From assembly GCA_029253585.1 (NCBI GenBank), contig JAQWZF010000026.1, forward strand, positions 186,001 through 250,000: 64,000 nt of DNA, in the 5' to 3' direction. The translations under genes and the position numbers were made by a program. The stretch's first letter is position 1. The number at the start of each line of letters is the position of its first letter. Source of the stretch: Gammaproteobacteria bacterium (lineage in GTDB: Bacteria > Pseudomonadota > Gammaproteobacteria > Pseudomonadales > Pseudohongiellaceae). The notes below the pieces were generated by a model. It was not told where the DNA came from. It was given only the letters and a program-made list of their open reading frames with translations, and did no database searches. Positions 16,441 through 24,881 of this stretch are shown here, piece after piece.

Positions 16441-17301
16441 ATGCACTCAATTCGACTACGTCTATCAAATAGAACCAACACAGGTTTAGCACAACTCGCA
16501 CTAATGGTCGGTCTATTCAGCTTTAGCGCCGTGGTATCTGCGCAGTCCTACCGCGTGCTTCTTTCAAACGACGACGGTATCGAGTCTCCGCGCCTGCATG
16601 CCCTGCAAGAAGCCCTGTCGCAACTTTCGAATGTCGAGGTTGTGGTCTCCGCACCTAATGTGAATCAGTCCGGCTCCAGTCAGTCATCCATCGGCTCGGT
16701 AACTGTGGACAACTATGAGCGCAATGGCCGTTTTTTCGGCTATGCCGTCCACGGCAGACCCGCCGATGCGGTTCGCTTCGGCATCAAGGAGTTGGGCGAG
16801 GATCAGCCTTTCGATATCGTCGTGTCGGGCATTAACCGAGGCGCCAATGTTGGCAACGTCTCCCATCTGTCGGGCACGGTGGGGGCCGCGATGGAGGGCT
16901 TGTACCATGGTCTGCCTGCGATAGCCGTCTCGGAAGACCCGAATAGTGAAAATACCGCCGCCACGGCAAAGTTTGCCGCAGACCTTGTCGACCGCTACCG
17001 CAGAGAAGGCGCGCCATTGGGTACGCTGATTTCGATCAACGTACCAGCCGGCGAGCTAAAAGGCGTAGCCGTGCGTCCCATGGGGGATTCCTACCTAAGC
17101 ACTGCCAGCTACGATGTAGTCAATAGCACTGCACAGAGCACCGAGTATGAAAGTGTGCGCGTAATTGTGAGCTCAGAGAATCCAGCGACAGACACCTATG
17201 CCTATCAACAGGGATATATTTCAGTCACGCCACTTAAATTCGACTGGACCGATTTCGAGATGCTCGATGAAGTTGAATCGTGGAATTTACAGATAGACTA
17301 G
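16441..17301 (+). CDS. surE: 5'/3'-nucleotidase SurE, exported form
   Basis: The 286-residue protein carries an N-terminal signal peptide (hydrophobic residues 16-33, VVSA-QS cleavage). The mature part then opens directly with the SurE core, RVLLSNDDGIESP, where N43-D44-D45 supply metal ligands. The other SurE motifs follow: SAPNVNQSGSSQS (phosphate site), PADAVRFG, and VVSGINRGANVG. SurE hydrolyses 5'- and 3'-nucleoside monophosphates. The classic enzyme is cytoplasmic and sits in the pcm-rpoS region, whereas this copy is clearly exported and sits elsewhere. It is followed after 22 bases by a DUF1857 gene and is divergent from another exported phosphatase. Confidence 0.9.
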   Translation: MHSIRLRLSNRTNTGLAQLALMVGLFSFSAVVSAQSYRVLLSNDDGIESPRLHALQEALSQLSNVEVVVSAPNVNQSGSSQSSIGSVTVDNYERNGRFFGYAVHGRPADAVRFGIKELGEDQPFDIVVSGINRGANVGNVSHLSGTVGAAMEGLYHGLPAIAVSEDPNSENTAATAKFAADLVDRYRREGAPLGTLISINVPAGELKGVAVRPMGDSYLSTASYDVVNSTAQSTEYESVRVIVSSENPATDTYAYQQGYISVTPLKFDWTDFEMLDEVESWNLQID

Positions 17302-17323
17302 TCGATTTACTCAGGAGAGTGTT

Positions 17324-17797
17324 GTGCTCGAATTCGAACACATAATACAGGTCAACGATCCGGCCAACTGTGAACTGCCCATGCTGACAAGGGCTCAGTT
17401 GTGGGAGGGCTTGGTGCTGCGCGCAAGGCGCCCCGATAGATTCAATACTAGCCTGCAGGTAACCACCAAAGAATACGCCGAGGATGAGTTCGAGCGCATC
17501 ATCGAGGTGGGAGATGCTAAGTTTTATGAGCTGGTCATGCTCTATCAGGATGAGAAAATTCACACCCAGACCTTGGAAGAGTATGAGCAGATAGATGCCG
17601 AGAGCGTTACCCATCTGGAAGAACCTGAGGAGGGCTATCTATTTGTGCGCTTCAGCTATAAGCGCGAGATAGACGAAGACGACTCCGTTGACGTTGGCGA
17701 GCATTTAAAATCGGCTTATCTAGAGACCGACCGCGACGCAATTGCGTTAATTCGAGTGCTTGCCGAAAGCGGTCTGTTTGGCGAATCGATAGACTGA
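17324..17797 (+). CDS. DUF1857 / AtaL-like SRPBCC family protein
   Basis: The 157-residue protein starts at a GTG behind CAGGAG, 22 bases after surE. The opening FEHIIQVNDP, then TRAQLWEGLVLRARRPDRFN, and a C-terminal amphipathic helix (DRDAIALIRVLAESG) match AtaL-like members of the START/SRPBCC superfamily, which form a hydrophobic ligand-binding cavity. The ligand is unknown. The protein is cytoplasmic and acidic. Co-transcription with the exported SurE is likely from spacing, although no functional link is known. Confidence 0.75.
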   Translation: MLEFEHIIQVNDPANCELPMLTRAQLWEGLVLRARRPDRFNTSLQVTTKEYAEDEFERIIEVGDAKFYELVMLYQDEKIHTQTLEEYEQIDAESVTHLEEPEEGYLFVRFSYKREIDEDDSVDVGEHLKSAYLETDRDAIALIRVLAESGLFGESID

Positions 17798-17968
17798 GCA
17801 ATTACCATTGCTGTTGAACCTCACCATCTGTCCGTGATTATTGTGTTAAGCATCTTCTGCTGTTAACGCCGCCGACTTCGTTCTTCTTTGATATATAGGG
17901 CTAAATTGGTTTATTCTCTGAGGCCCTGCTCACTAATTCCATGCCCTCAGAGGCGGAAGAGAATAACA

Positions 17969-18766
17969 ATGAAGGCACTCCTGCATGTACTACTTACCGC
18001 TGTCGCCTTGGGCGCAAATACCCTAGCCATGGCCGACCGTCAGGCCAGCGATGATGAACAGCATATCGACGACCCCCGCGTGCAGCATCTCAGTTACGAA
18101 TTTCCATCGACGGGTGAGTCAATTCCCTATGCCGTGTTTGTTCCTTCCAGCTATGATGCCAGCCAACCTTCCCCGTTGATCGTTTCCTTACATGGCCTGG
18201 GCAGAAGTCACGATTGGCTGATGGGCTATCACGGCTTTCTCGACCAGGCTGAGGCGAACGGTTATATAGTTGTCACGCCACTTGGCTATATCCGCCGTGG
18301 CTGGTATGGCTCACGGGCCCTCGATGACAGGGAAGATGCCATTAATAGTGAGCAAGACGTTCTCAATGTCCTGCAGTTGGTGCGCGATGAGTTTACTGTC
18401 GATTCCAATCGAATCTATCTCTGGGGACATTCCATGGGCGGTGCGGGCACCTATCATATCGCCGCGAAGTACCCAGACCTATTCGCAGGTCTGGGAGTTG
18501 CAGCACCCGCCCCGGAAGCCAATGCACCGATGGCTGAAATTCTAGAAAAGATTAAGCATCTGCCTATCTTCGTTCTGCAAGGCGACCGAGATGAGTCCGT
18601 ACCCGTCGAACGCACCCGTGCCTGGGTAGAAAAGATGCGCGAGCTTGGCATGCAACATGTCTATGTAGAAATTCCCGGCGCAGATCACTCTCTTCTAATC
18701 TCTCAGGATAAGAACAATATGCAGAAGTTCGTCGACTTTTTTAACATCGTAAGCAAACAGTATTAG
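17969..18766 (+). CDS. Exported alpha/beta hydrolase, PHB-depolymerase/feruloyl-esterase-like
   Basis: The 265-residue product starts at the ATG at 17969, where a signal peptide begins (LLTAVALGANTLAMA); an upstream frame to 17888 is discarded. The fold is alpha/beta hydrolase, with an oxyanion region SLHGLGRSHDW, the nucleophile elbow G-H-S155-M-G-G, a later acid region (QGDRDESVPV) and the histidine in PGADHS. It is similar to LpqC/feruloyl esterases and PHB depolymerase-type proteins. Twenty bases later a cytochrome c gene begins, then a PQQ-type dehydrogenase, so the three may form one operon for using an ester whose alcohol is then oxidised; this is inference. Confidence 0.85.
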   Translation: MKALLHVLLTAVALGANTLAMADRQASDDEQHIDDPRVQHLSYEFPSTGESIPYAVFVPSSYDASQPSPLIVSLHGLGRSHDWLMGYHGFLDQAEANGYIVVTPLGYIRRGWYGSRALDDREDAINSEQDVLNVLQLVRDEFTVDSNRIYLWGHSMGGAGTYHIAAKYPDLFAGLGVAAPAPEANAPMAEILEKIKHLPIFVLQGDRDESVPVERTRAWVEKMRELGMQHVYVEIPGADHSLLISQDKNNMQKFVDFFNIVSKQY

Positions 18767-18786
18767 ATTGAAGGACACAATAAAAA

Positions 18787-19110
18787 ATGAGATCAAAATT
18801 TCTAGTTAGTGCAATCTGCTCTTTCCTGCTCGCGATGACGCAGGCTAATGCCGCGGAAGACGCTGCCTTCGATGCGGAAACAACTTATCAGTCTACCTGC
18901 TTTGCGTGCCATGGAACCGGCGCTGCTCACTCACCCGAGGTCGGCGATCAGATCGAATGGGAAATACGCATGGACAAAAGCATGGACACTCTCGTCCAGA
19001 ACACCATCAACGGGCTCAATGGCATTATGCCGCCCAGAGGTCTCTGTGCGGCCTGTAGCGACGAGCAACTAAGGTCCATCGTAGAATTCATGGTTCAGAG
19101 CAGTCTATAA
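18787..19110 (+). CDS. Cytochrome c5-like exported monoheme cytochrome
   Basis: The 107-residue product has a signal peptide (cleavage near ANA-AE, residue 22) and one heme motif C38-F-A-C41-H42. The probable Met ligand is in GIMPPRG. A second cysteine pair (C-A-A-C in LCAACSDEQL) close to the C-terminus is the usual structural disulfide of the c5 group. It sits between the esterase and the PQQ-type dehydrogenase, with gaps of 20 and 40 bases. The dehydrogenase has no heme domain, so this cytochrome is the natural electron acceptor. Confidence 0.9.
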   Translation: MRSKFLVSAICSFLLAMTQANAAEDAAFDAETTYQSTCFACHGTGAAHSPEVGDQIEWEIRMDKSMDTLVQNTINGLNGIMPPRGLCAACSDEQLRSIVEFMVQSSL

Positions 19111-19150
19111 CAACGCTACTCACTCTACTAAAAAATAGGGAGCACGATTA

Positions 19151-20974
19151 ATGATGCACTCAGGAAAAAATTCTATTCACCGTTTATTACTTGCAGCCTG
19201 TTTGCCAATTTTTTTAGTTGGCTGTGCGCCCGAAGGCGATTCCACCTCGATTGAAGTCGCGACCAGTAGCAGCAGTACCGGTGGAGAGGTTGAGCAGGTA
19301 GAAGTTACTTCTGCACTGCGGCCTGTCTCATCCGTGCAGAATATGGACTGGCGTCTGCACAATCTCGACCTCGCAGGTTCACGTTACGCGCCCAGCGATC
19401 AGATCAATCGAGAGAATGTTGCCGAGCTAACTCCCAAGTGGCTTTTCCAACACGGCGTGATCGATGGCGTTAGCAACCAGACCACGCCGGTGATTGTCGG
19501 CGAGATCATGTACGTCACCGACTCCCGCGGCAGTGTCTATGCACTAAATGCGGTAGACGGACACCTGCTGTGGACCTATGACGTAACACGCCTGCTGGGC
19601 GGTGGTCGTCGCGAAGGCTATGTCTTCAGACACAGAGGCGTAGCCTATGAGGACGGCGTTGTGTATTCCGCAGCGGGCTCGTTTGTCTTCGCCCTCGATG
19701 CAATCACCGGCGAACCCCTGGAAGGGTTTGGAGACAACGGTCAGGCACCGGTGATTCTGGATGTACTGCATCAGAAGAATCCGGATATCGAGACAGCGAT
19801 CTCCGTGGGCTATTGGTTTACAACCGCGCCACAAGTCTATGACGGCGTGATCTATGTCGGCACGACGCGCAGCGAGAGCCACATCGCTGGCGGCTATGTA
19901 CTGGCAATCGATGCCAAGACCGGCGAGGGCATCTGGAACTTCAATACTGTTCCGCAGGACGAGACCGATCAGGGCTGGGATATCGCAGGGCCAACCTGGG
20001 TTGGCGGCGAACGCAACGGTGGCGGCATCTGGGAAACACCCGCAATCGATCCCGAGTTAGGGATGGTCTATGTGGCCGTAGGCAATCCCTTCGGCGATAG
20101 CACCAAGCGCGACGGCATGAATCTTTTCAGCGATTCCATTATTGCCCTTTCTCTCGAAGAGGGAAATCTGGAGTGGTACTACCAACAGGTCCATCACGAT
20201 GTATGGGACTACGACTCTGGCAACCAGCCAGTGTTATTCGATATGGAAGTCGATGGACAGGACGTTAAAGCCCTGGCCCAGGCGAGCAAGAATAGCTGGC
20301 TCTACATACTCAATCGAGAAACCGGCGAACCGGTTCACCCGATAATAGAGACGCCTGTCTCAACGGAAACAGATGTGGAAGGTGAAGTCCCCTATCCTAC
20401 ACAGCCGATTCCTCACAAGGCCAATGGCGAGAGGATGGAGCCGGTATCACCGGTCTTTCCTACGGATATTCCTGCGCAGCAGATGGAAGCAAACGAACTT
20501 GTTGAGCAGTTCACGCCTATTGGGCCGAACCAGATTTTCTCTCCCGGTTATGGAGGCGGTGCAAACTATGCGCCGATTTCCTATGGCAAAGACACCGGCT
20601 ATTTATATATTAATGCCATCGATCAGCCGTTCAATTCGGGACGCGACCCCAAGGGATATTTCTCTGCCTATGACCCAACCACAGGCGAGTTAATCTGGCG
20701 ACAGATCTTCGAGGGTTACGGACAGGCCGGATCGGTAGTCACCGCGGGGGGCATTGTATTTGTCGGGGCCGGAAGCAATACCGCTGGTTACTTCTATGCC
20801 TATGATGCCTATACCGGTGAAGAGCTATGGAAGTTCAACACAGGCGCCGGCGTGTTCGCCTCACCTTCGGTATATGTCATCGATGGTCAGGAATATGTGA
20901 CCGTTGCATCGGGCGGCGGATCGAGGGGACGAAGAGGTGGCGATCTAATTCTTGTCTTCGCCCTTCCTGATTAG
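19151..20974 (+). CDS. PQQ-type quinoprotein dehydrogenase-like lipoprotein
   Basis: The 607-residue protein has a lipobox (LVGC, C25) followed by an eight-bladed PQQ dehydrogenase-type propeller. Seen motifs include NRENVAELTPKWLF, repeated W-docking strands such as ALNAVDGHLLWTYD and AIDAKTGEGIWNF, the HHDVWDYDSGNQPV block of PQQ alcohol dehydrogenases, and TGEELWKFNTGAGV near the end. After the lipobox I find no cysteine, so the vicinal Cys-Cys ring of classical PQQ alcohol dehydrogenases is absent, and there is no C-terminal heme. It probably oxidises an alcohol or sugar in the periplasm and passes electrons to the neighbouring cytochrome. A non-catalytic propeller is an alternative. Confidence 0.85.
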   Translation: MMHSGKNSIHRLLLAACLPIFLVGCAPEGDSTSIEVATSSSSTGGEVEQVEVTSALRPVSSVQNMDWRLHNLDLAGSRYAPSDQINRENVAELTPKWLFQHGVIDGVSNQTTPVIVGEIMYVTDSRGSVYALNAVDGHLLWTYDVTRLLGGGRREGYVFRHRGVAYEDGVVYSAAGSFVFALDAITGEPLEGFGDNGQAPVILDVLHQKNPDIETAISVGYWFTTAPQVYDGVIYVGTTRSESHIAGGYVLAIDAKTGEGIWNFNTVPQDETDQGWDIAGPTWVGGERNGGGIWETPAIDPELGMVYVAVGNPFGDSTKRDGMNLFSDSIIALSLEEGNLEWYYQQVHHDVWDYDSGNQPVLFDMEVDGQDVKALAQASKNSWLYILNRETGEPVHPIIETPVSTETDVEGEVPYPTQPIPHKANGERMEPVSPVFPTDIPAQQMEANELVEQFTPIGPNQIFSPGYGGGANYAPISYGKDTGYLYINAIDQPFNSGRDPKGYFSAYDPTTGELIWRQIFEGYGQAGSVVTAGGIVFVGAGSNTAGYFYAYDAYTGEELWKFNTGAGVFASPSVYVIDGQEYVTVASGGGSRGRRGGDLILVFALPD

Positions 20975-20991
20975 ATTCGATTCAGAAAACT

Positions 20992-21025
20992 GGTTTCTTC
21001 GTGGTTACACAACCACGAAGAAACC
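20992..21025. terminator. 15-bp perfect hairpin between convergent genes
   Basis: GGTTTCTTCGTGGTT (20992-21006) is the exact reverse complement of AACCACGAAGAAACC (21011-21025), with an ACAC loop. On the plus strand it is followed by TTTAATTTTT, so it should end the dehydrogenase operon. The right arm overlaps the last codons of the convergent DUF6515 reading frame (stop at 21005-21007). Confidence 0.75.
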
Positions 21026-21445
21026 TTTAATTTTTCTATAGCGCACATTATTGAAACTATAGAACGTTGCGTTGCCCTCTCGAATTACCCTATACCCTCT
21101 AGGCAGTTTCGCGACACGGAATCCAGCTCGCGGTTTTACGATAATATAGCCGCGGGCCTTCTTCTGGTAGTAAACACCTTCGCTATAATATAACGTCTCA
21201 TCAATGTGGACAAAGCGCACATGGGCCGCAGGCAGGCTATTTAGTCATAGTGCAGAAACACTGGCAACCGTTCTAATGGGTGCGGGTCTGGTGACTATAA
21301 TCGTGTTCACCGTTTGATGGGAATGCACGACACCCTGTCTGTGAACACCTCTGTGCAATGGGTCCGCACTTGCACTCGTCGCCCACAGCAGCATGGCACA
21401 GCCTAAGGTATATCCGATTACGCTAGTTGTAGAAAACAATTTCAT
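21005..21445 (-). pseudogene. DUF6515 family protein, interrupted by an in-frame TGA
   Basis: Two minus-strand frames, 21245-21445 and 21005-21220, are in the same phase and separated only by a TGA at 21245-21247. Joined, they give a typical exported DUF6515 protein. It has a signal peptide (MKLFSTTSV... ATSASA), a His/Arg-rich linker (LHRGVHRQGVVHSH), LPAAHVRFVHIDETLYYSEG, and the family's repeated Y-rich strands (VYYQKKARGYIIVKP, LPRGYRVIREG, NNVRYRKIKG). GGAGAGA precedes the ATG at 21445. The stop sits exactly where the linker meets the conserved domain. It could be a recent nonsense mutation, a sequencing error or a read-through site; the base after the stop is C (TGA CTA). Confidence 0.75.
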
Positions 21446-21574
21446 GAGATCTCTCCAATTTCCAACACTGTAAAAACTACTACACGATCAAGCACCGCTT
21501 AATAAGTAGAACGCTTGGGGAGAGAATTGGTTTACACGAAGACGAGACCGTTTTGCCGAAACGGGGGGAGCAGG

Positions 21575-22546
21575 CTATAGCGTGGTGATAACGAGCCTGA
21601 AGCCGATAGCATTGTTGCGGACCCCGGGGTCGACGCCGCCGCGTACGGCGGCCCGTATATTGCCCACACCATCGGCAAATGAGCCGCCGCGCATTACCCA
21701 CAGTGCATCTTCGGCCAGATTGGCCGCGTCGTCGTCTGCGGTATAAGGGTAAGCCTGCAGCGGGCTGCGTGTCAGCTCCCACACATTACCGCTCATATCT
21801 TGAAGGCCGAAGGCGCACTGATCACAGGGCTTGGAGCCGACGGGGAGTAGGGTGCTAGAGCCGTAATTAGCAAATTCCATGGAGGGCGTATTTCCCCAAG
21901 GGAAGAGTCGGCCATCTGTGCCACGGGCAGCCTTCTCCCATTCTGCCTCTGAGGGCAGGCTTATGCGAGCGCCGCTTGCGAGATAGCTGCGTAATTCTTC
22001 GGGCGTGTTTGGCGAGCTCTCCATTTTCCCCTGTAACCAACGCGCATATCCCAGGGCTTCCGGCCACGTAATATTTGTTATGGGCGTATTGCCTGGCTCA
22101 TCTTCTGGAATCTTGTCAGCCAGAGTCGGCCTCTCCTGTGCATAGGCCCAAAACTGTGCGAGGGTAACCTCGAGCTTCCCGATATAAAAATCTGCCAGCT
22201 CAACCGATCCCTGACGACGGGAACTGGACCAGCGTTCGTTCTCGTAGGCAAGACGATCAAGAGCAGGATTGCTGCCCATGGTGAAAGTGCCGGCGGGAAT
22301 TTTTACAAAGCCTAGCAGTGGCTCGTCCGGAAGATACCAGGCATCGCTGCGAAGTCCGGTAACCGAAGCGAGTGCCTCGGCAGAGGCTATCACTGCAGCT
22401 TCCTGCTGTCGTGATTGAAAAGCCATCCATGCGGCGACAAAGACAATCATAAGACACATAATGCTAAGACCCAGAGTTCGTCCAGGTATTTGCTGCGCGC
22501 TAGACCCACCCCCTTCGGCGTTCGCCTTAGGCTGGGGCTTGCTCAT
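21575..22546 (-). CDS. SUMF1/FGE-fold protein with N-terminal membrane anchor
   Basis: The 323-residue protein has one membrane helix (about residues 26-43) and then a formylglycine-generating-enzyme-like domain. The markers are LLGFVKIPAGTFTMGSNP, the LPSEAEWEKAARG block, LFPWGN, LQDMSGNVWELT and RGGSFADG...NAIGFRLV. The catalytic cysteine of true FGE (after RGGSW/Y) is absent: the segment reads RGGSFADG. A C-x2-C pair (KPCDQCAFG) is present instead. It therefore belongs to the wider SUMF1/EgtB/PvdO-type fold used as a binding or accessory domain. It overlaps the upstream RnfD-like gene by four bases, so the two are translationally coupled and probably form one membrane complex. Confidence 0.85.
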   Translation of the reverse strand: MSKPQPKANAEGGGSSAQQIPGRTLGLSIMCLMIVFVAAWMAFQSRQQEAAVIASAEALASVTGLRSDAWYLPDEPLLGFVKIPAGTFTMGSNPALDRLAYENERWSSSRRQGSVELADFYIGKLEVTLAQFWAYAQERPTLADKIPEDEPGNTPITNITWPEALGYARWLQGKMESSPNTPEELRSYLASGARISLPSEAEWEKAARGTDGRLFPWGNTPSMEFANYGSSTLLPVGSKPCDQCAFGLQDMSGNVWELTRSPLQAYPYTADDDAANLAEDALWVMRGGSFADGVGNIRAAVRGGVDPGVRNNAIGFRLVITTL

Positions 22547-24147
22547 ATCTGCGACCTGTTACTCTCACAGGCGAAGGCCCAGTTATGGTCACAGGCCTTC
22601 TCATACAACTCTTGCGTAGAGGCGGACATTAAGTTTTGTCCGCCCTCTCTCAGAAGTAATCTCAGATCCAGCTCATGAGGTACTTCACGCGCCACGAGAT
22701 CTTGATCCAGCAGATTGAGACATGCCGCCTGGAACTTTAACTCACAGCCCCTGGAAAAATAGGCTAGCGAGAGCTCCTCATTAGATTCTGTAATCTTTCC
22801 TTCACGGTAGTGGGCCCCTATTTCGTTACATGCCCAGGCTGCATTGTCGCCACAATAGCTTGCCTCGAGTTTTAGCATTCGGCCACAGGCATTCGGCAAC
22901 TCACTGGCGCAGGCCTGTTCCCAAAACGGAAGACTATCGCCTTCGTGCATGCTGTCGGTCTTTCCAAGGAAGGACATCGAGGAAAAGATTACGATCCAGA
23001 TACTCATATGCGCCAGATTGGCACGGCCGCCAAACCAGCTCTCTCGCCAAACATTCAATAGCGCCTTGGAATGTATAGCACGCACAGACCTGTCGATAGC
23101 GATGACACTCAGATTCAGAAGTGGCACTACGAGAAGCTTGTCGTAGAAGGTGGGCGAACCCATGCTGCCTAGCAGGGTGTACAATCCAAAAACTCCTAGC
23201 CCATAGAGCATACCGAAGATCGTTTTCCCTAATGGCGTTCTGGGGGAAGTCGAAGGATCAGTAATCAATAGATGCAGGCCCAGAAAAACTGCGGCGGGGA
23301 TTTCCGAGTCCAGGAAATAGGGAACTCCAGTACCCGCCGAATAGAGCGCACTTATGCCGAATAGTGTAATCGCCGCTGCTCCGGCAACGAGTGTGATGGA
23401 AAAGAAATACATAACGACGAGGCCAACCAGGAATAGGAAGGTATAGATATTCGGTGCCAAAGTGAGTGTCGATGCAATCTCCTGCCCCCAGGTCAGAGCA
23501 GTTGTGTTAGTGGCGATGAGTATCAATGAGAAAAAACCCAAGGCAAAGGCCGAGGGATTAAAGATATGCGAGCTACGCCCGTCTCTTTGCCAGCGCACAT
23601 ATTCCTTGCCCATGAAGCCGACGGCAATCATCAGGAACTGGAGATAGAACCAATCATCCCTAAACCAGAGAAAGAGGTTGATACTGAGGATAATAGGAAT
23701 TGGTCCAAAGCCCAGGCTGTACTCGCGACGTCTGGACCAGGCCAGCAACATATCGAAAGTATAGGCAAACAGCAGCTGGCCGAGTATCAGCCAGGCATGG
23801 TCGTACACGGGGCGCCAATAGTAGCCCCAGTAGGCATAGACGCTGAACTGCACCATCGCCTGAATATAGTGCTGTGGCCGCAGAAGGATATTGAATACCC
23901 TCTCTTCATTCTTGTTTTTCGAATTCACCAACAGATAGGCCTGCCACGCGAGTAATGCAGCGGCTGCGCCCCAGAATGACCAGACCAGGGTGGTATTACC
24001 CTGTATGCGAGGGACGAAACTGAGAGCTACAAGCAGGATAGATAGGGCGAATGGAAATTTGAAGGCGCCCAGTCCTGAGCCTAACTGCCCGGCAGTAGAC
24101 GGCTTGTTATTGCGGCTATGTTGTTTGGAACTGGCAGAAATGGCCAT
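22543..24147 (-). CDS. RnfD/NqrB-like membrane protein fused to Cys-rich Sel1-like repeats
   Basis: The 534-residue protein has about ten membrane helices in its first 380 residues, with landmarks of RnfD/NqrB: RSSHIFNPSAFALGFF and LLITDPSTSPRTPLGKTIFG. The last 150 residues are soluble and contain four C-x7-C pairs (CASELPNAC, CGDNAAWAC, CELKFQAAC, CDHNWAFAC) inside helical segments, as in Hcp-type Sel1 repeats with disulfide-clamped helices. RnfD normally works with RnfABCGE in ion-coupled electron transfer and carries covalent FMN. None of those genes is here, and I do not see a clear SGAT flavin motif. The partner is instead the SUMF1-fold protein, joined by an ATGA overlap. The function is unknown. 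Confidence 0.75.
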   Translation of the reverse strand: MAISASSKQHSRNNKPSTAGQLGSGLGAFKFPFALSILLVALSFVPRIQGNTTLVWSFWGAAAALLAWQAYLLVNSKNKNEERVFNILLRPQHYIQAMVQFSVYAYWGYYWRPVYDHAWLILGQLLFAYTFDMLLAWSRRREYSLGFGPIPIILSINLFLWFRDDWFYLQFLMIAVGFMGKEYVRWQRDGRSSHIFNPSAFALGFFSLILIATNTTALTWGQEIASTLTLAPNIYTFLFLVGLVVMYFFSITLVAGAAAITLFGISALYSAGTGVPYFLDSEIPAAVFLGLHLLITDPSTSPRTPLGKTIFGMLYGLGVFGLYTLLGSMGSPTFYDKLLVVPLLNLSVIAIDRSVRAIHSKALLNVWRESWFGGRANLAHMSIWIVIFSSMSFLGKTDSMHEGDSLPFWEQACASELPNACGRMLKLEASYCGDNAAWACNEIGAHYREGKITESNEELSLAYFSRGCELKFQAACLNLLDQDLVAREVPHELDLRLLLREGGQNLMSASTQELYEKACDHNWAFACESNRSQI

Positions 24148-24279
24148 GTGATTACGCTCTGACGCAAGAATTTAGTCGATGGCAAGAATAAACCACCTAC
24201 TGGAGCAATTCAATTTGGTTGCGCTATGAGCTAGGCATTTACTGCCTCTAGGGTGTACATACCGACAATTGAGCCTTAG

Positions 24280-24645
24280 CTAGCGCTCATTTGTATAGCC
24301 ATGGGCTTCATCAGTTGCCTGTAAATGAAGGTGCTGGTGCCCAGGCTGGCCATCTTGATGGGCCGAACCGTGATGACTATGGGGCCTATCATGACCTTCT
24401 TGACCGCCGTGGCGAGTGCCGCCTACGGCAGCATTGGCCATTCGAAACGGCGCCGCTATCACCGTACCTGTTGTGTTCGCAGCAACGCCCACCACCGCTG
24501 AAGCCAGATGGAATAGGGCTTTAACCACCGCCGCAGTCGTATCTACGGCCACACCGGCAACGGCGCCTACGCAGCTGCTAAGTGTAAGCACGAGAGCGAG
24601 GCTGACTATCAATTTTGGGCACTTCACTGGCAATCTCCAGATCAT
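24280..24645 (-). CDS. Small His-rich lipoprotein
   Basis: The 121-residue product is taken from the ATG at 24645, which gives a proper lipoprotein signal peptide (LTLSSC, Cys at residue 25); an in-frame GTG at 24690 would add 15 residues. After the lipobox comes an Ala/Val/Gly-rich helix pair (VAGVAVDTTAAVVKAL, VVGVAANTTGTVIAAPF) with near-repeat character. A C-terminal tail with about 12 histidines (DRPHSHHGSAHQDGQ, PGHQHLHLQ) follows and could bind metal ions such as Zn, Cu or Ni. I do not recognise a named family. The gene is monocistronic, upstream of the RnfD-like gene on the same strand. Confidence 0.65.
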   Translation of the reverse strand: MIWRLPVKCPKLIVSLALVLTLSSCVGAVAGVAVDTTAAVVKALFHLASAVVGVAANTTGTVIAAPFRMANAAVGGTRHGGQEGHDRPHSHHGSAHQDGQPGHQHLHLQATDEAHGYTNER

Positions 24646-24881
24646 TCTTCGCAGCCCCGCTGAAGTGGGATGATCTACCTTAGTGCTCACTGACTGAATC
24701 AGGGCTGAATCGCCTCAATGGCTCTTCCCTGTCTAGCCACGGCACTTAAGCCTACTGAGAGAGTGACTTTAGCAGGGCCGAACAAGCGAAAATTGACCTT
24801 GAAAATTAGCCTAAACAAGCGTATTTTCAGCCGACTAGCCCCTAATTTCTCATAAGAATTAGAATACTGTTGGAGGTTCAG

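Noticed and set aside
21245-21247. Selenocysteine at the TGA in the DUF6515 gene
   Set aside because: The family has no Cys or redox residue at this place, and no SECIS-like stem was evident just downstream.
22543-24147. Full Rnf or Nqr complex at this locus
   Set aside because: Only an RnfD-like domain is present; none of the other subunits is encoded nearby.
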